Of a stretch of DNA of 64,000 nucleotides, positions 50,917 through 57,932 are shown in pieces. Origin of the DNA: F23-B02 sp963613665 (GTDB taxonomy: Bacteria > Bacillota > Clostridia > Oscillospirales > Oscillospiraceae); the NCBI GenBank assembly GCA_963613665.1, contig CAVEAL010000001.1, positions 62,001 to 126,000 on the forward strand, in the 5' to 3' direction. The position numbers and the translations under genes are program-made. Numbering within the stretch: position 1 is the stretch's first letter; each line of letters opens with the position of its first letter. Below the pieces are notes generated by a model that was not told the origin of the DNA, did not search any database, and saw nothing but the letters and a program-made list of their open reading frames with translations.

Positions 50917-51153
50917 ATGGTAAAGATCAGACTTCGCAGGATGGGCGCAAAGAAAGCACCTTTCTACCGTATAGTCGTTGCTGACTCCCGCTGCCCCCGT
51001 GACGGTCGCTTCATCGAGGAGATAGGCACTTACGACCCCATGGCAGAGGGCGAGAACATCAAGGTCGATCTCGAGCGCGCAAAGTACTGGATATCCAACG
51101 GCGCTCAGCCCACCGAGACAGTACGCGGCCTGCTTACTAAAGTCGAGGCCTAA
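50917..51153 (+). CDS. rpsP: 30S ribosomal protein S16
   Basis: A 78-residue S16 (VKIRLRRMGAKKAPFYRIVVADSRCPRDGRFIEEIGTYDPM, then KVDLERAKYWISNGAQPTETVRGLL). It is the first of the rpsP-khpA pair. TGGAGGTGA gives a good ribosome-binding site. The ffh-rpsP order is conserved in Firmicutes. Confidence 0.98.
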   Translation: MVKIRLRRMGAKKAPFYRIVVADSRCPRDGRFIEEIGTYDPMAEGENIKVDLERAKYWISNGAQPTETVRGLLTKVEA

Positions 51154-51171
51154 CAAGGAGAAGCTACCGGC

Positions 51172-51402
51172 ATGAAAGAACTTTTGACCTATATCGTACA
51201 GAGCCTCGTGGAGAAACCCGATGAGGTCTCTGTGACCGAGCGCGTTCACGGCGGCGAGACCGTATATGAAGTACGCGTAGCTGACGGGGACATGGGCAAG
51301 GTCATTGGCCGGCAGGGCAGGATCGTAAAAGAGATCCGTATACTCATGCGGGCTGTCGCCCAGAGACAGGGCAAAAAGGTTTCAGTCGATATTATGGACT
51401 GA
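51172..51402 (+). CDS. khpA: KH-domain RNA-binding protein KhpA
   Basis: The 76-residue protein carries the KH domain GKVIGRQGRIVKEIRILMRAVAQRQGKKVSVDI, with the GxxG-type loop (GRQG). KhpA pairs with KhpB/EloR in many Firmicutes and affects cell-wall synthesis through RNA binding. It starts 18 bp after rpsP and ends before a strong terminator. Confidence 0.95.
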   Translation: MKELLTYIVQSLVEKPDEVSVTERVHGGETVYEVRVADGDMGKVIGRQGRIVKEIRILMRAVAQRQGKKVSVDIMD

Positions 51403-51405
51403 TAT

Positions 51406-51440
51406 AAAAGCAGAACGGACGCTATCCGTTCTGCTTTTTT
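51406..51440 (+). terminator. Terminator after khpA
   Basis: AAAAGCAGAACGGA and TCCGTTCTGCTTTT pair around a 5-nt loop, followed by T6. It separates khpA from rimM. Confidence 0.88.
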
Positions 51441-51454
51441 CAGCATCGTTTGGC

Positions 51455-51483
51455 TTGTTAAGCCCTGCGCTGTGTGGTATATT
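51455..51483 (+). promoter_or_regulatory. Promoter of rimM-trmD-rsmA
   Basis: TTGTTA (51455-51460) and TATATT (51478-51483) are separated by 17 bp, 30 bp upstream of the rimM start. A TATAAT at 51485-51490 overlaps. Confidence 0.65.
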
Positions 51484-51512
51484 ATATAATGAGCAGTTTT
51501 GGAGGTTTTTTC

Positions 51513-52001
51513 ATGGAAAAGCAGCAGTATATAGAAGCGGGAAAGATAGTCAATACTCACGGCGTGCGAGGCGAGGTCAAGATACAGGTATGGCTTGACA
51601 GTCCCGAGTTCATGCGCCGTTTCAAGACCTTATATATCGATTCAAGGCCGGTAAGGCTCGTGAGCGCTCGTGCGCACAAGGGCTTTCTTATCGCACAGCT
51701 CGAGGGCACGGAGGATATAAACGCCGCCATGAGCCTGAAAAACAGGACGGTATATATAGACCGCGCCGACGCGCCGCTCAAAAAGGGCGAATATTTCCTG
51801 TGCGACATTATCGGCGCACGGGTGGAAACAGAGGACGGCAGCTTCGTCGGCACGCTCGAGGATATCCTCGAAACGCCGGCCTCGTCGGTGTATATCGTGC
51901 GCGGCGATGCCGAGCATATGATACCGGCAGTGCCCGAATTCATACTGAATACCGATGCCGAAAACGGTGTGGTCACCGTGCATCTTATAGAGGGCATGTG
52001 A
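51513..52001 (+). CDS. rimM: Ribosome maturation factor RimM
   Basis: A 162-residue RimM with the N-terminal barrel (EAGKIVNTHGVRGEVKIQVWLDSPEFMRRFKTLYID) and the C-terminal PRC-barrel-like domain (GEYFLCDIIGARVETEDGSFVGTLEDILETPASSVYIVRGDAEHMIPAVPEFI). It helps mature the 30S head by binding S19. The ATG at 51513 has TGGAGG upstream. It has its own promoter after the khpA terminator. Confidence 0.95.
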   Translation: MEKQQYIEAGKIVNTHGVRGEVKIQVWLDSPEFMRRFKTLYIDSRPVRLVSARAHKGFLIAQLEGTEDINAAMSLKNRTVYIDRADAPLKKGEYFLCDIIGARVETEDGSFVGTLEDILETPASSVYIVRGDAEHMIPAVPEFILNTDAENGVVTVHLIEGM

Positions 52002-52040
52002 TAGATTATGTTAACTGAAAGCGAGGAGCGCCCGCTCCGC

Positions 52041-53321
52041 ATGAAAATAGATATAATGACTCTTTTCCCCGATACAATGAATGCCGTCATGCATGAAAGT
52101 ATCCTCGGCAGAGCCGTGAAAAAGGGGATAATCGAGATAAATTGCGTACAGATACGCGATTATACGGAAAATAAGCAGTGCCAGGTGGACGACTATCCCT
52201 ACGGCGGCGGCTGGGGCTGCGTTATGATGGCGCAGCCGCTCAAATCCTGCCTTGACGATATTATGTCAACTACACAGGGCAGGCGCAGCCGCGTTATCTA
52301 CATGTCGCCGCAGGGCAGACCCTACGATCAGGCGGCGGCGCGCAGGCTCAGGGACAACTATGACCACCTCGTGCTCGTGTGCGGCCACTACGAGGGCATA
52401 GACGAGCGCTTTATCGAGCAGTGCGTCGATGAGGAGATATCGCTGGGCGATTTCGTGCTCACCGGCGGCGAGCTTGCCGCGATGGCAGTCGCCGACTCCG
52501 TGTGCAGGCTCGTGCCCGGAGTCCTTTCCGACGAGGAATGCTTCACCGGCGAGAGCCACTGGGACGGTGTGCTCGAATATCCGCAGTATACGCGCCCCGA
52601 GGTCTGGGAAGGCAGGGAGGTGCCGAAGGTGCTGCTCGGCGGCGACCATGCAGCCGTCGCGCGCTGGCGGCGCAAAAAAAGTCTTGAGCGCACCATGGAC
52701 AAGCGCCCGGACATGTTCGAAAAGCTTGAGCTCACGGATAAAACCGATATAAAGCTCTTGGACGAGATAAAAAAAGAGCGCAGCCGCATGCGCCTTACAA
52801 AGCCCGTGGAGTGCCGCGCGGCGCTGACGGAGGATATGGACGATATTATGCTTATCGTGCGGCAGGCCCGGAATTATCTCAAAAAGCACCGCGTCGATCA
52901 GTGGCAGGGCGAATATCCGGCGGAGGAAAATTTCCTGCCGGACATAAACGCCGGTCGCTGCCGCGTTATGACCTACGGCGGAGCAACGGCGGGCTTTTTC
53001 TGCCTCGGCTGCGAACCGGAGGCCGATTACGAGAACATAACGGACGGCCACTGGCGCGGCGAGGGCAGCTGCTGCGTGCTCCACCGTGCGGCGATAGCCG
53101 CCGAGTTCCGCGGTACGGGAATGAGCGCCATGCTCATGGACGCTGTCGAGAATACGGCGAGGGAGCTCGGCGCACAGGTCATACGCACGGATACGCACAG
53201 AAAAAACAAGGCCATGCAGCAGCTTCTGCGGAAAAGCGGCTTTGTATACCGCGGCAACATGCGCTGCTCGTCAGAGCCCGGTCATGACCCGGCGCGGCAG
53301 TGCTTCGAGAAAATTCTATAA
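52041..53321 (+). CDS. trmD: tRNA (guanine37-N1)-methyltransferase TrmD fused to a GNAT N-acetyltransferase
   Basis: One frame encodes 426 residues. Residues 1-245 are a full TrmD: MKIDIMTLFPDTMNAVMHESILGRAVKKGII, the knot loops YMSPQGRPYDQAA, LVCGHYEGIDERFIEQ and EISLGDFVLTGGELAAM, and SHWDGVLEYPQYTRPEVWEG with the catalytic Asp. Residues 255-426 are a GNAT domain: HRVDQWQGEYPAEENFLPDI, and VLHRAAIAAEFRGTGMSAMLMDAVENTA with an acetyl-CoA loop RGTGMS. Then RTDTHRKNKAMQQLLRKSGFVYRGNM. Standalone TrmD is about 240 residues, so this is a fusion. The ATG at 52041 gives the canonical TrmD start. An in-frame ATG at 52008 is possible. Confidence 0.9.
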   Translation: MKIDIMTLFPDTMNAVMHESILGRAVKKGIIEINCVQIRDYTENKQCQVDDYPYGGGWGCVMMAQPLKSCLDDIMSTTQGRRSRVIYMSPQGRPYDQAAARRLRDNYDHLVLVCGHYEGIDERFIEQCVDEEISLGDFVLTGGELAAMAVADSVCRLVPGVLSDEECFTGESHWDGVLEYPQYTRPEVWEGREVPKVLLGGDHAAVARWRRKKSLERTMDKRPDMFEKLELTDKTDIKLLDEIKKERSRMRLTKPVECRAALTEDMDDIMLIVRQARNYLKKHRVDQWQGEYPAEENFLPDINAGRCRVMTYGGATAGFFCLGCEPEADYENITDGHWRGEGSCCVLHRAAIAAEFRGTGMSAMLMDAVENTARELGAQVIRTDTHRKNKAMQQLLRKSGFVYRGNMRCSSEPGHDPARQCFEKIL

Positions 53322-53332
53322 CGGTGACACAT

Positions 53333-54187
53333 ATGGAGCTTACGAATATAAACGATATAAAGGCGCTGCTGGCGCGGCACGGTTTCCGCTTTTCAAAAAG
53401 CATGGGGCAGAATTTCCTGACCGCCGCGTGGGTGCCGGAGGACATAGCCGGCGCGGCCGGCATTGACGGCGATACGGGAGTTTTGGAGATAGGCCCCGGC
53501 ATCGGCTGCCTCACCGAGCAGCTTTCCCTGCGCGCGGGCAAGGTCGTCTCCGTCGAGCTCGACACCGCGCTCAGACCCGTCCTGGCCGAAACGCTCGCCG
53601 GGCGGGACAATGTCGAGATAGTCTACGCCGACGTGCTGAAGACAGACATCCCCGGGCTTCTGGACGATAAAATGCCCGGGATGCGTCGCGTCGTGTGCGC
53701 AAATCTGCCGTATAACGTGACGGGCCCCGTGATATCCGGCCTTCTCAAATGCGGCTGCTTCGACTCCGTTACGGTCATGATCCAGCGCGAGGTAGCGCGC
53801 AGGATATGCGCACAGCCGGGTACGGGGGACTACGGCGCGTTCACGGTGTTCGTCAACTGGTACGCGCAGCCGGAGCCGCTGTTTGACGTATCTCCCGACT
53901 GCTTTATACCGCAGCCCAAGGTCACCTCGAGCGTCATTCGCCTCAACTGCCGCAAGACACCGCCCGCCGGGGTCAAAAGCGAAGAGCTTTTCATGCGCGT
54001 CGTCAGGGCGGCCTTTGCCCAGCGGCGCAAAACACTGCTCAACGCACTCAGCGCCGGATTCGGCGAATTATCTAAGGAAAGCATCGAAAAATGCCTTGAA
54101 AGCTGCGGTATTGATCCGAGAGTGCGCGGCGAGATGCTGTCCATTGGTGAATTTGTAAAAATCGCCGACGCTTTGTATGATGTTTGA
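53333..54187 (+). CDS. rsmA: 16S rRNA dimethyladenosine transferase RsmA (KsgA)
   Basis: A 284-residue KsgA. It has GQNFLTAAWVPEDIAGAAGIDGDTGVLEIGPGIGCLTEQL (SAM motif I), ANLPYNVTGPVISGLL (catalytic NLPY), and a C-terminal domain with PDCFIPQPKVTSSVI and FAQRRKTLLNAL. It dimethylates A1518 and A1519 of 16S rRNA in late 30S assembly. It starts 11 bp after trmD. The ATG at 53333 is chosen over a GTG inside trmD. Confidence 0.96.
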   Translation: MELTNINDIKALLARHGFRFSKSMGQNFLTAAWVPEDIAGAAGIDGDTGVLEIGPGIGCLTEQLSLRAGKVVSVELDTALRPVLAETLAGRDNVEIVYADVLKTDIPGLLDDKMPGMRRVVCANLPYNVTGPVISGLLKCGCFDSVTVMIQREVARRICAQPGTGDYGAFTVFVNWYAQPEPLFDVSPDCFIPQPKVTSSVIRLNCRKTPPAGVKSEELFMRVVRAAFAQRRKTLLNALSAGFGELSKESIEKCLESCGIDPRVRGEMLSIGEFVKIADALYDV

Positions 54188-54315
54188 GAATAACTTTTGT
54201 GTACAAAATGCATTGATTAAGCCCTACTGAAAATGGTAATCTTAATTAAGGTAATGATATAAGTAAAAAATGCGCACATTTGTGCGCTGTTCATAAAGAA
54301 AGGATGATTACATCA

Positions 54316-56946
54316 ATGAGCAAGAAGTATGTTTATCTGTTCTCCGAAGGCAACGCAAAGATGCGTGAGCTGCTCGGCGGCAAGGGTGCAAACCTCGCGG
54401 AAATGACCAATATCGGTCTGCCCGTACCGCAGGGATTCACCATCACCACCGAGGCCTGCACGCAGTACTATGAGGACGGCCAGAAGATCAATGACGAGAT
54501 CATGGCTGAGATCATGGAGTATGTGGTAAAGATGGAAGGCATCACCGGCAAAAAGTTCGGCGACCTGGAAAATCCGCTCCTCGTCTCCGTTCGCTCCGGC
54601 GCACGTGCATCCATGCCCGGCATGATGGACACGATCCTCAACCTCGGTCTTAACGAGCAGGTCGTAGAGGTCATGGCCAAAAAGTCCAACAATCCCCGTT
54701 GGGCGTGGGACTGCTACCGCCGCTTTATCCAGATGTACTCCGACGTAGTCATGGAAGTCGGCAAGAAATACTTTGAGCAGCTTATTGATGAGATGAAAGA
54801 GGCCCGCGGCGTAACTCAGGACGTTGAGCTGACCGCAGACGACCTCAAGGAGCTTGCAGGCAAGTTCAAGGCAGAATACAAGGAAAAGATCGGCGAGGAC
54901 TTCCCGACCGACCCGAAAGAGCAGCTCATGGGCGCAATCAAGGCTGTTTTCCGCAGCTGGGATAACCCCCGCGCAAACGTCTACCGCCGCGATAACGACA
55001 TCCCCTACAGCTGGGGCACGGCTGTCAACGTTCAGATGATGGCATTCGGCAACATGGGCGACGACTGCGGCACCGGCGTTGCATTCACACGCGACCCCGC
55101 TACCGGCGAGAAGAAGCTCATGGGCGAATTCCTGACCAATGCACAGGGCGAAGACGTCGTCGCCGGCGTCCGCACCCCGATGCCCATCGCCCAGATGGCA
55201 GAGAAGTTCCCCGAGGCATTTGCCCAGTTCGAGAATGTCTGCCAGACCCTCGAGAACCACTACCGCGATATGCAGGACATGGAGTTCACCGTCGAAAACG
55301 GCAAGCTCTACATGCTCCAGACCCGTAACGGCAAGCGCACCGCACAGGCCGCGCTCAAGATCGCATGCGACCTCGTCGATGAGGGCATGATCAGCGAAAA
55401 GGAAGCCGTTGCAATGATAGACCCCAGAAACCTCGACACCCTGCTGCACCCGCAGTTTGACGCCGCCGCACTCAAGGCCGCAACTCCGATGGGCAAGGGC
55501 CTCGGCGCATCCCCCGGCGCAGCCTGCGGCAAGGTCGTATTCACCGCCGAGGAAGCCAAGGAATGGAACGCACGCGGCGAGAAGGTCGTTCTCGTCCGCC
55601 TCGAGACCTCTCCCGAGGATATCGAGGGCATGAAGGCCGCGCAGGGCATCCTGACCGTTCGCGGCGGCATGACCAGCCACGCGGCAGTTGTCGCCCGCGG
55701 CATGGGCAAGTGCTGTGTCTCCGGCTGCGGCGATATCAAGATGGACGAGGAGAACAAGCAGTTCACCCTCGCGGGCAAGACCTTCCATGAGGGCGATTTC
55801 ATCTCCCTTGACGGCTCCACCGGCAAGATCTACGACGGTATCATCCCCACGGTTGACGCCTCCATCGCCGGCGAGTTCGGCCGCATCATGGCATGGGCCG
55901 ACAAGTACCGCCGTCTGCAGGTCCGCACCAACGCCGACACTCCCTACGATGCAGCCAAGGCACGTCAGCTCGGCGCACAGGGCATCGGCCTTACCCGTAC
56001 CGAGCACATGTTCTTCGACAGCGACCGCATCGCCGCATTCCGCGAGATGATCTGCGCCGACACGCTCGAGGAGCGCGTCGCGGCTCTGGCAAAGCTCGAG
56101 CCCATGCAGCAGGCCGACTTCGAGGGCATCTACGAGGCAATGGAAGGCTGCCCGGTAACCATCCGCTTCCTCGATCCTCCCCTCCACGAGTTCGTTCCCA
56201 CCGAGGAGGCCGATATTGAGGCTCTGGCGAAGGCCCAGGGCAAGACCGTCGAGGCCATCAAGGCGCTCATCGCATCCCTGCATGAGTTCAACCCCATGAT
56301 GGGCCACCGCGGCTGCCGTCTGGCCGTCACCTATCCCGAGATCGCCGCAATGCAGACCCGTGCGGTCATCAGCGCGGCAATAAACGTTCAGAACCGCCAC
56401 CCCGAGTGGAAGATGGTTCCCGAGATCATGATCCCGCTGGTAGGCGAGGTCAAGGAGCTCAAGTACGTCAAGGACGTAGTTGTCAAGAACGCCGATGAGC
56501 TGATCGCAGCCAGCGGCCTTGACATGAAGTACCTTGTCGGCACCATGATCGAGATCCCCAGAGCGGCGCTCACCGCCGACGAGATCGCCAAGGAGGCCGA
56601 GTTCTTCTCCTTCGGCACTAACGACCTGACCCAGATGACCTTCGGCTTCAGCCGTGATGACGCCGGCAAGTTCCTCGGCGCCTACTACGACAAGAAGATC
56701 TATGAGAACGACCCGTTCGCAAAGCTCGACCAGGTCGGCGTAGGCAAGCTTGTAAAGATGGCGTGCGAGCTCGGCCGCGCGACCCGTCCAGACCTGCATC
56801 TCGGCATCTGCGGCGAGCACGGCGGCGATCCCTCGTCCGTCGAGTTCTGCCACCGCGTCGGTCTCGACTATGTCTCCTGCAGCCCCTTCCGCGTCCCCAT
56901 CGCCCGCCTCGCAGCAGCACAGGCTGCCATCAAGGACGAGCACTAA
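54316..56946 (+). CDS. ppdK: Pyruvate, phosphate dikinase
   Basis: The 876-residue protein has three domains: the N-terminal ATP-binding grasp (LLGGKGANLAEMTNIGLPVPQGFTITTEAC, later RSGARASMPGMMDTILNLGLNEQ), the swivelling phosphohistidine domain with GGMTSHAAVVARGMGKCCVSGC (catalytic His), and the C-terminal PEP/pyruvate barrel (QGIGLTRTEHMFF, then FSFGTNDLTQMTFGFSRDDAGKF and GICGEHGGDP). It interconverts pyruvate, ATP and phosphate with PEP, AMP and pyrophosphate, which anaerobes use for glycolysis or gluconeogenesis. The ATG at 54316 gives the family start MSKKYVYLFSEG. Confidence 0.98.
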   Translation: MSKKYVYLFSEGNAKMRELLGGKGANLAEMTNIGLPVPQGFTITTEACTQYYEDGQKINDEIMAEIMEYVVKMEGITGKKFGDLENPLLVSVRSGARASMPGMMDTILNLGLNEQVVEVMAKKSNNPRWAWDCYRRFIQMYSDVVMEVGKKYFEQLIDEMKEARGVTQDVELTADDLKELAGKFKAEYKEKIGEDFPTDPKEQLMGAIKAVFRSWDNPRANVYRRDNDIPYSWGTAVNVQMMAFGNMGDDCGTGVAFTRDPATGEKKLMGEFLTNAQGEDVVAGVRTPMPIAQMAEKFPEAFAQFENVCQTLENHYRDMQDMEFTVENGKLYMLQTRNGKRTAQAALKIACDLVDEGMISEKEAVAMIDPRNLDTLLHPQFDAAALKAATPMGKGLGASPGAACGKVVFTAEEAKEWNARGEKVVLVRLETSPEDIEGMKAAQGILTVRGGMTSHAAVVARGMGKCCVSGCGDIKMDEENKQFTLAGKTFHEGDFISLDGSTGKIYDGIIPTVDASIAGEFGRIMAWADKYRRLQVRTNADTPYDAAKARQLGAQGIGLTRTEHMFFDSDRIAAFREMICADTLEERVAALAKLEPMQQADFEGIYEAMEGCPVTIRFLDPPLHEFVPTEEADIEALAKAQGKTVEAIKALIASLHEFNPMMGHRGCRLAVTYPEIAAMQTRAVISAAINVQNRHPEWKMVPEIMIPLVGEVKELKYVKDVVVKNADELIAASGLDMKYLVGTMIEIPRAALTADEIAKEAEFFSFGTNDLTQMTFGFSRDDAGKFLGAYYDKKIYENDPFAKLDQVGVGKLVKMACELGRATRPDLHLGICGEHGGDPSSVEFCHRVGLDYVSCSPFRVPIARLAAAQAAIKDEH

Positions 56947-56976
56947 TAAAAAAACTGACGCTGGCAGCGTAAATAT

Positions 56977-57019
56977 AAAAACGGTCACTCTGTCCGTCAG
57001 GATCGAGTGACCGTTTTTT
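56977..57019 (+). terminator. Terminator of ppdK
   Basis: AAAAACGGTCACTC and GAGTGACCGTTTTTT pair around a 14-nt loop, followed by T6. Confidence 0.85.
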
Positions 57020-57096
57020 GCAATCTAAATGACACAAAAATTTACGGCCGTACGGAGACATGGAAGCTCTGTGCGGCCGTGTTTATATCCAAATCA

Positions 57097-57702
57097 TCAC
57101 AGCGCGGCGCGCTGCTCGGGGCTCATGCGGTACCTGGGCTTTACATGGTAGGCGACTTCGGCATACTGCCGCGCACGCTCACGCAGCGAGAAGTTGCCGT
57201 TCTGACTGCACCAGACGTAAAGCTCGTGGATAATGAGATCTGTCGCTATGCGCGAGAGAAGCTCCGGCGGCTCCTCGGTCTCGATTATCCCGTTTTTCGC
57301 GCAGTTTTTCGCAAGCGTTGCAAACAGATCGTCCAGCGCATGCACCGCGTCGCGTATGCCCTCGGGCGACTCGAACTGCATGATGAACAGCGTGCTCGTA
57401 AGCTTCGGACCGAAGGCGAGCGCGATGTCTATAAAGCGCTCGAAGAGCAGCCAGATGCGCTCAAAGTCATTCTCGGCATCGGCAAAGCGCCGGAAGCTCT
57501 CTTCGTCGTTCTGCTGAGGCTTTGTGACGACATAGTCGAGTATGCTGCGTTTGCCCTTGAACACGGTGTAAAAAACCGTGCGCGAGACGTGCGCGGCCTG
57601 GCAGATCTCGTTTACGCTGACGCTGCCGTAGCCCTCGTTCTTGAACAGCTCTATGGCGCATTTTGCAATGTCCTCCCTGAGCCGTGCCGCCGAATCCTGC
57701 AC
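57097..57702 (-). CDS. TetR-family transcriptional regulator
   Basis: The 201-residue protein has a TetR-type HTH (YGSVSVNEICQAAHVSRTVFYTVFKGKRSILDYVV) and a helical C-terminal domain. The start is a GTG at 57702 next to a GGGGG Shine-Dalgarno sequence. It is divergent from the 922-residue oxidoreductase gene. Its own promoter holds a dyad, so it probably represses itself and may control the oxidoreductase-hypAB genes. Confidence 0.85.
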   Translation of the reverse strand: MQDSAARLREDIAKCAIELFKNEGYGSVSVNEICQAAHVSRTVFYTVFKGKRSILDYVVTKPQQNDEESFRRFADAENDFERIWLLFERFIDIALAFGPKLTSTLFIMQFESPEGIRDAVHALDDLFATLAKNCAKNGIIETEEPPELLSRIATDLIIHELYVWCSQNGNFSLRERARQYAEVAYHVKPRYRMSPEQRAAL

Positions 57703-57740
57703 CGGAACACCCCCTGAAAAACTGTACTTATTTTAAAAAC

Positions 57741-57769
57741 ATTTTAAGCAATTTGTTCGCAAATGTCAA
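57741..57769 (-). promoter_or_regulatory. Promoter and candidate operator of the TetR gene
   Basis: On the minus strand TTGACA (57764-57769) and TAAAAT (57741-57746) are 17 bp apart. Between them ATTTG-TTCG-CAAAT (57751-57764) is a perfect 5-bp inverted repeat, in the right place for autorepression. Confidence 0.6.
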
Positions 57770-57840
57770 GTTAAAGCAAAAACTGTTCTCAAATATTTTA
57801 CAGGTTTTTTGTGAGATTTGTCGAATTTGGAGTGCGTTTA

Positions 57841-57869
57841 TTGACTATTTTCAACAATAAAAGTAAGAT
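57841..57869 (+). promoter_or_regulatory. Promoter of the FAD/Fe-S oxidoreductase gene
   Basis: TTGACT (57841-57846) and TAAGAT (57864-57869) are separated by 17 bp. Confidence 0.6.
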
Positions 57870-57932
57870 AAATTCAAGCATCGCCATTAAATTCACAAGC
57901 GTATCAAAATCTTATCAGGAGGCCTGAAACTC

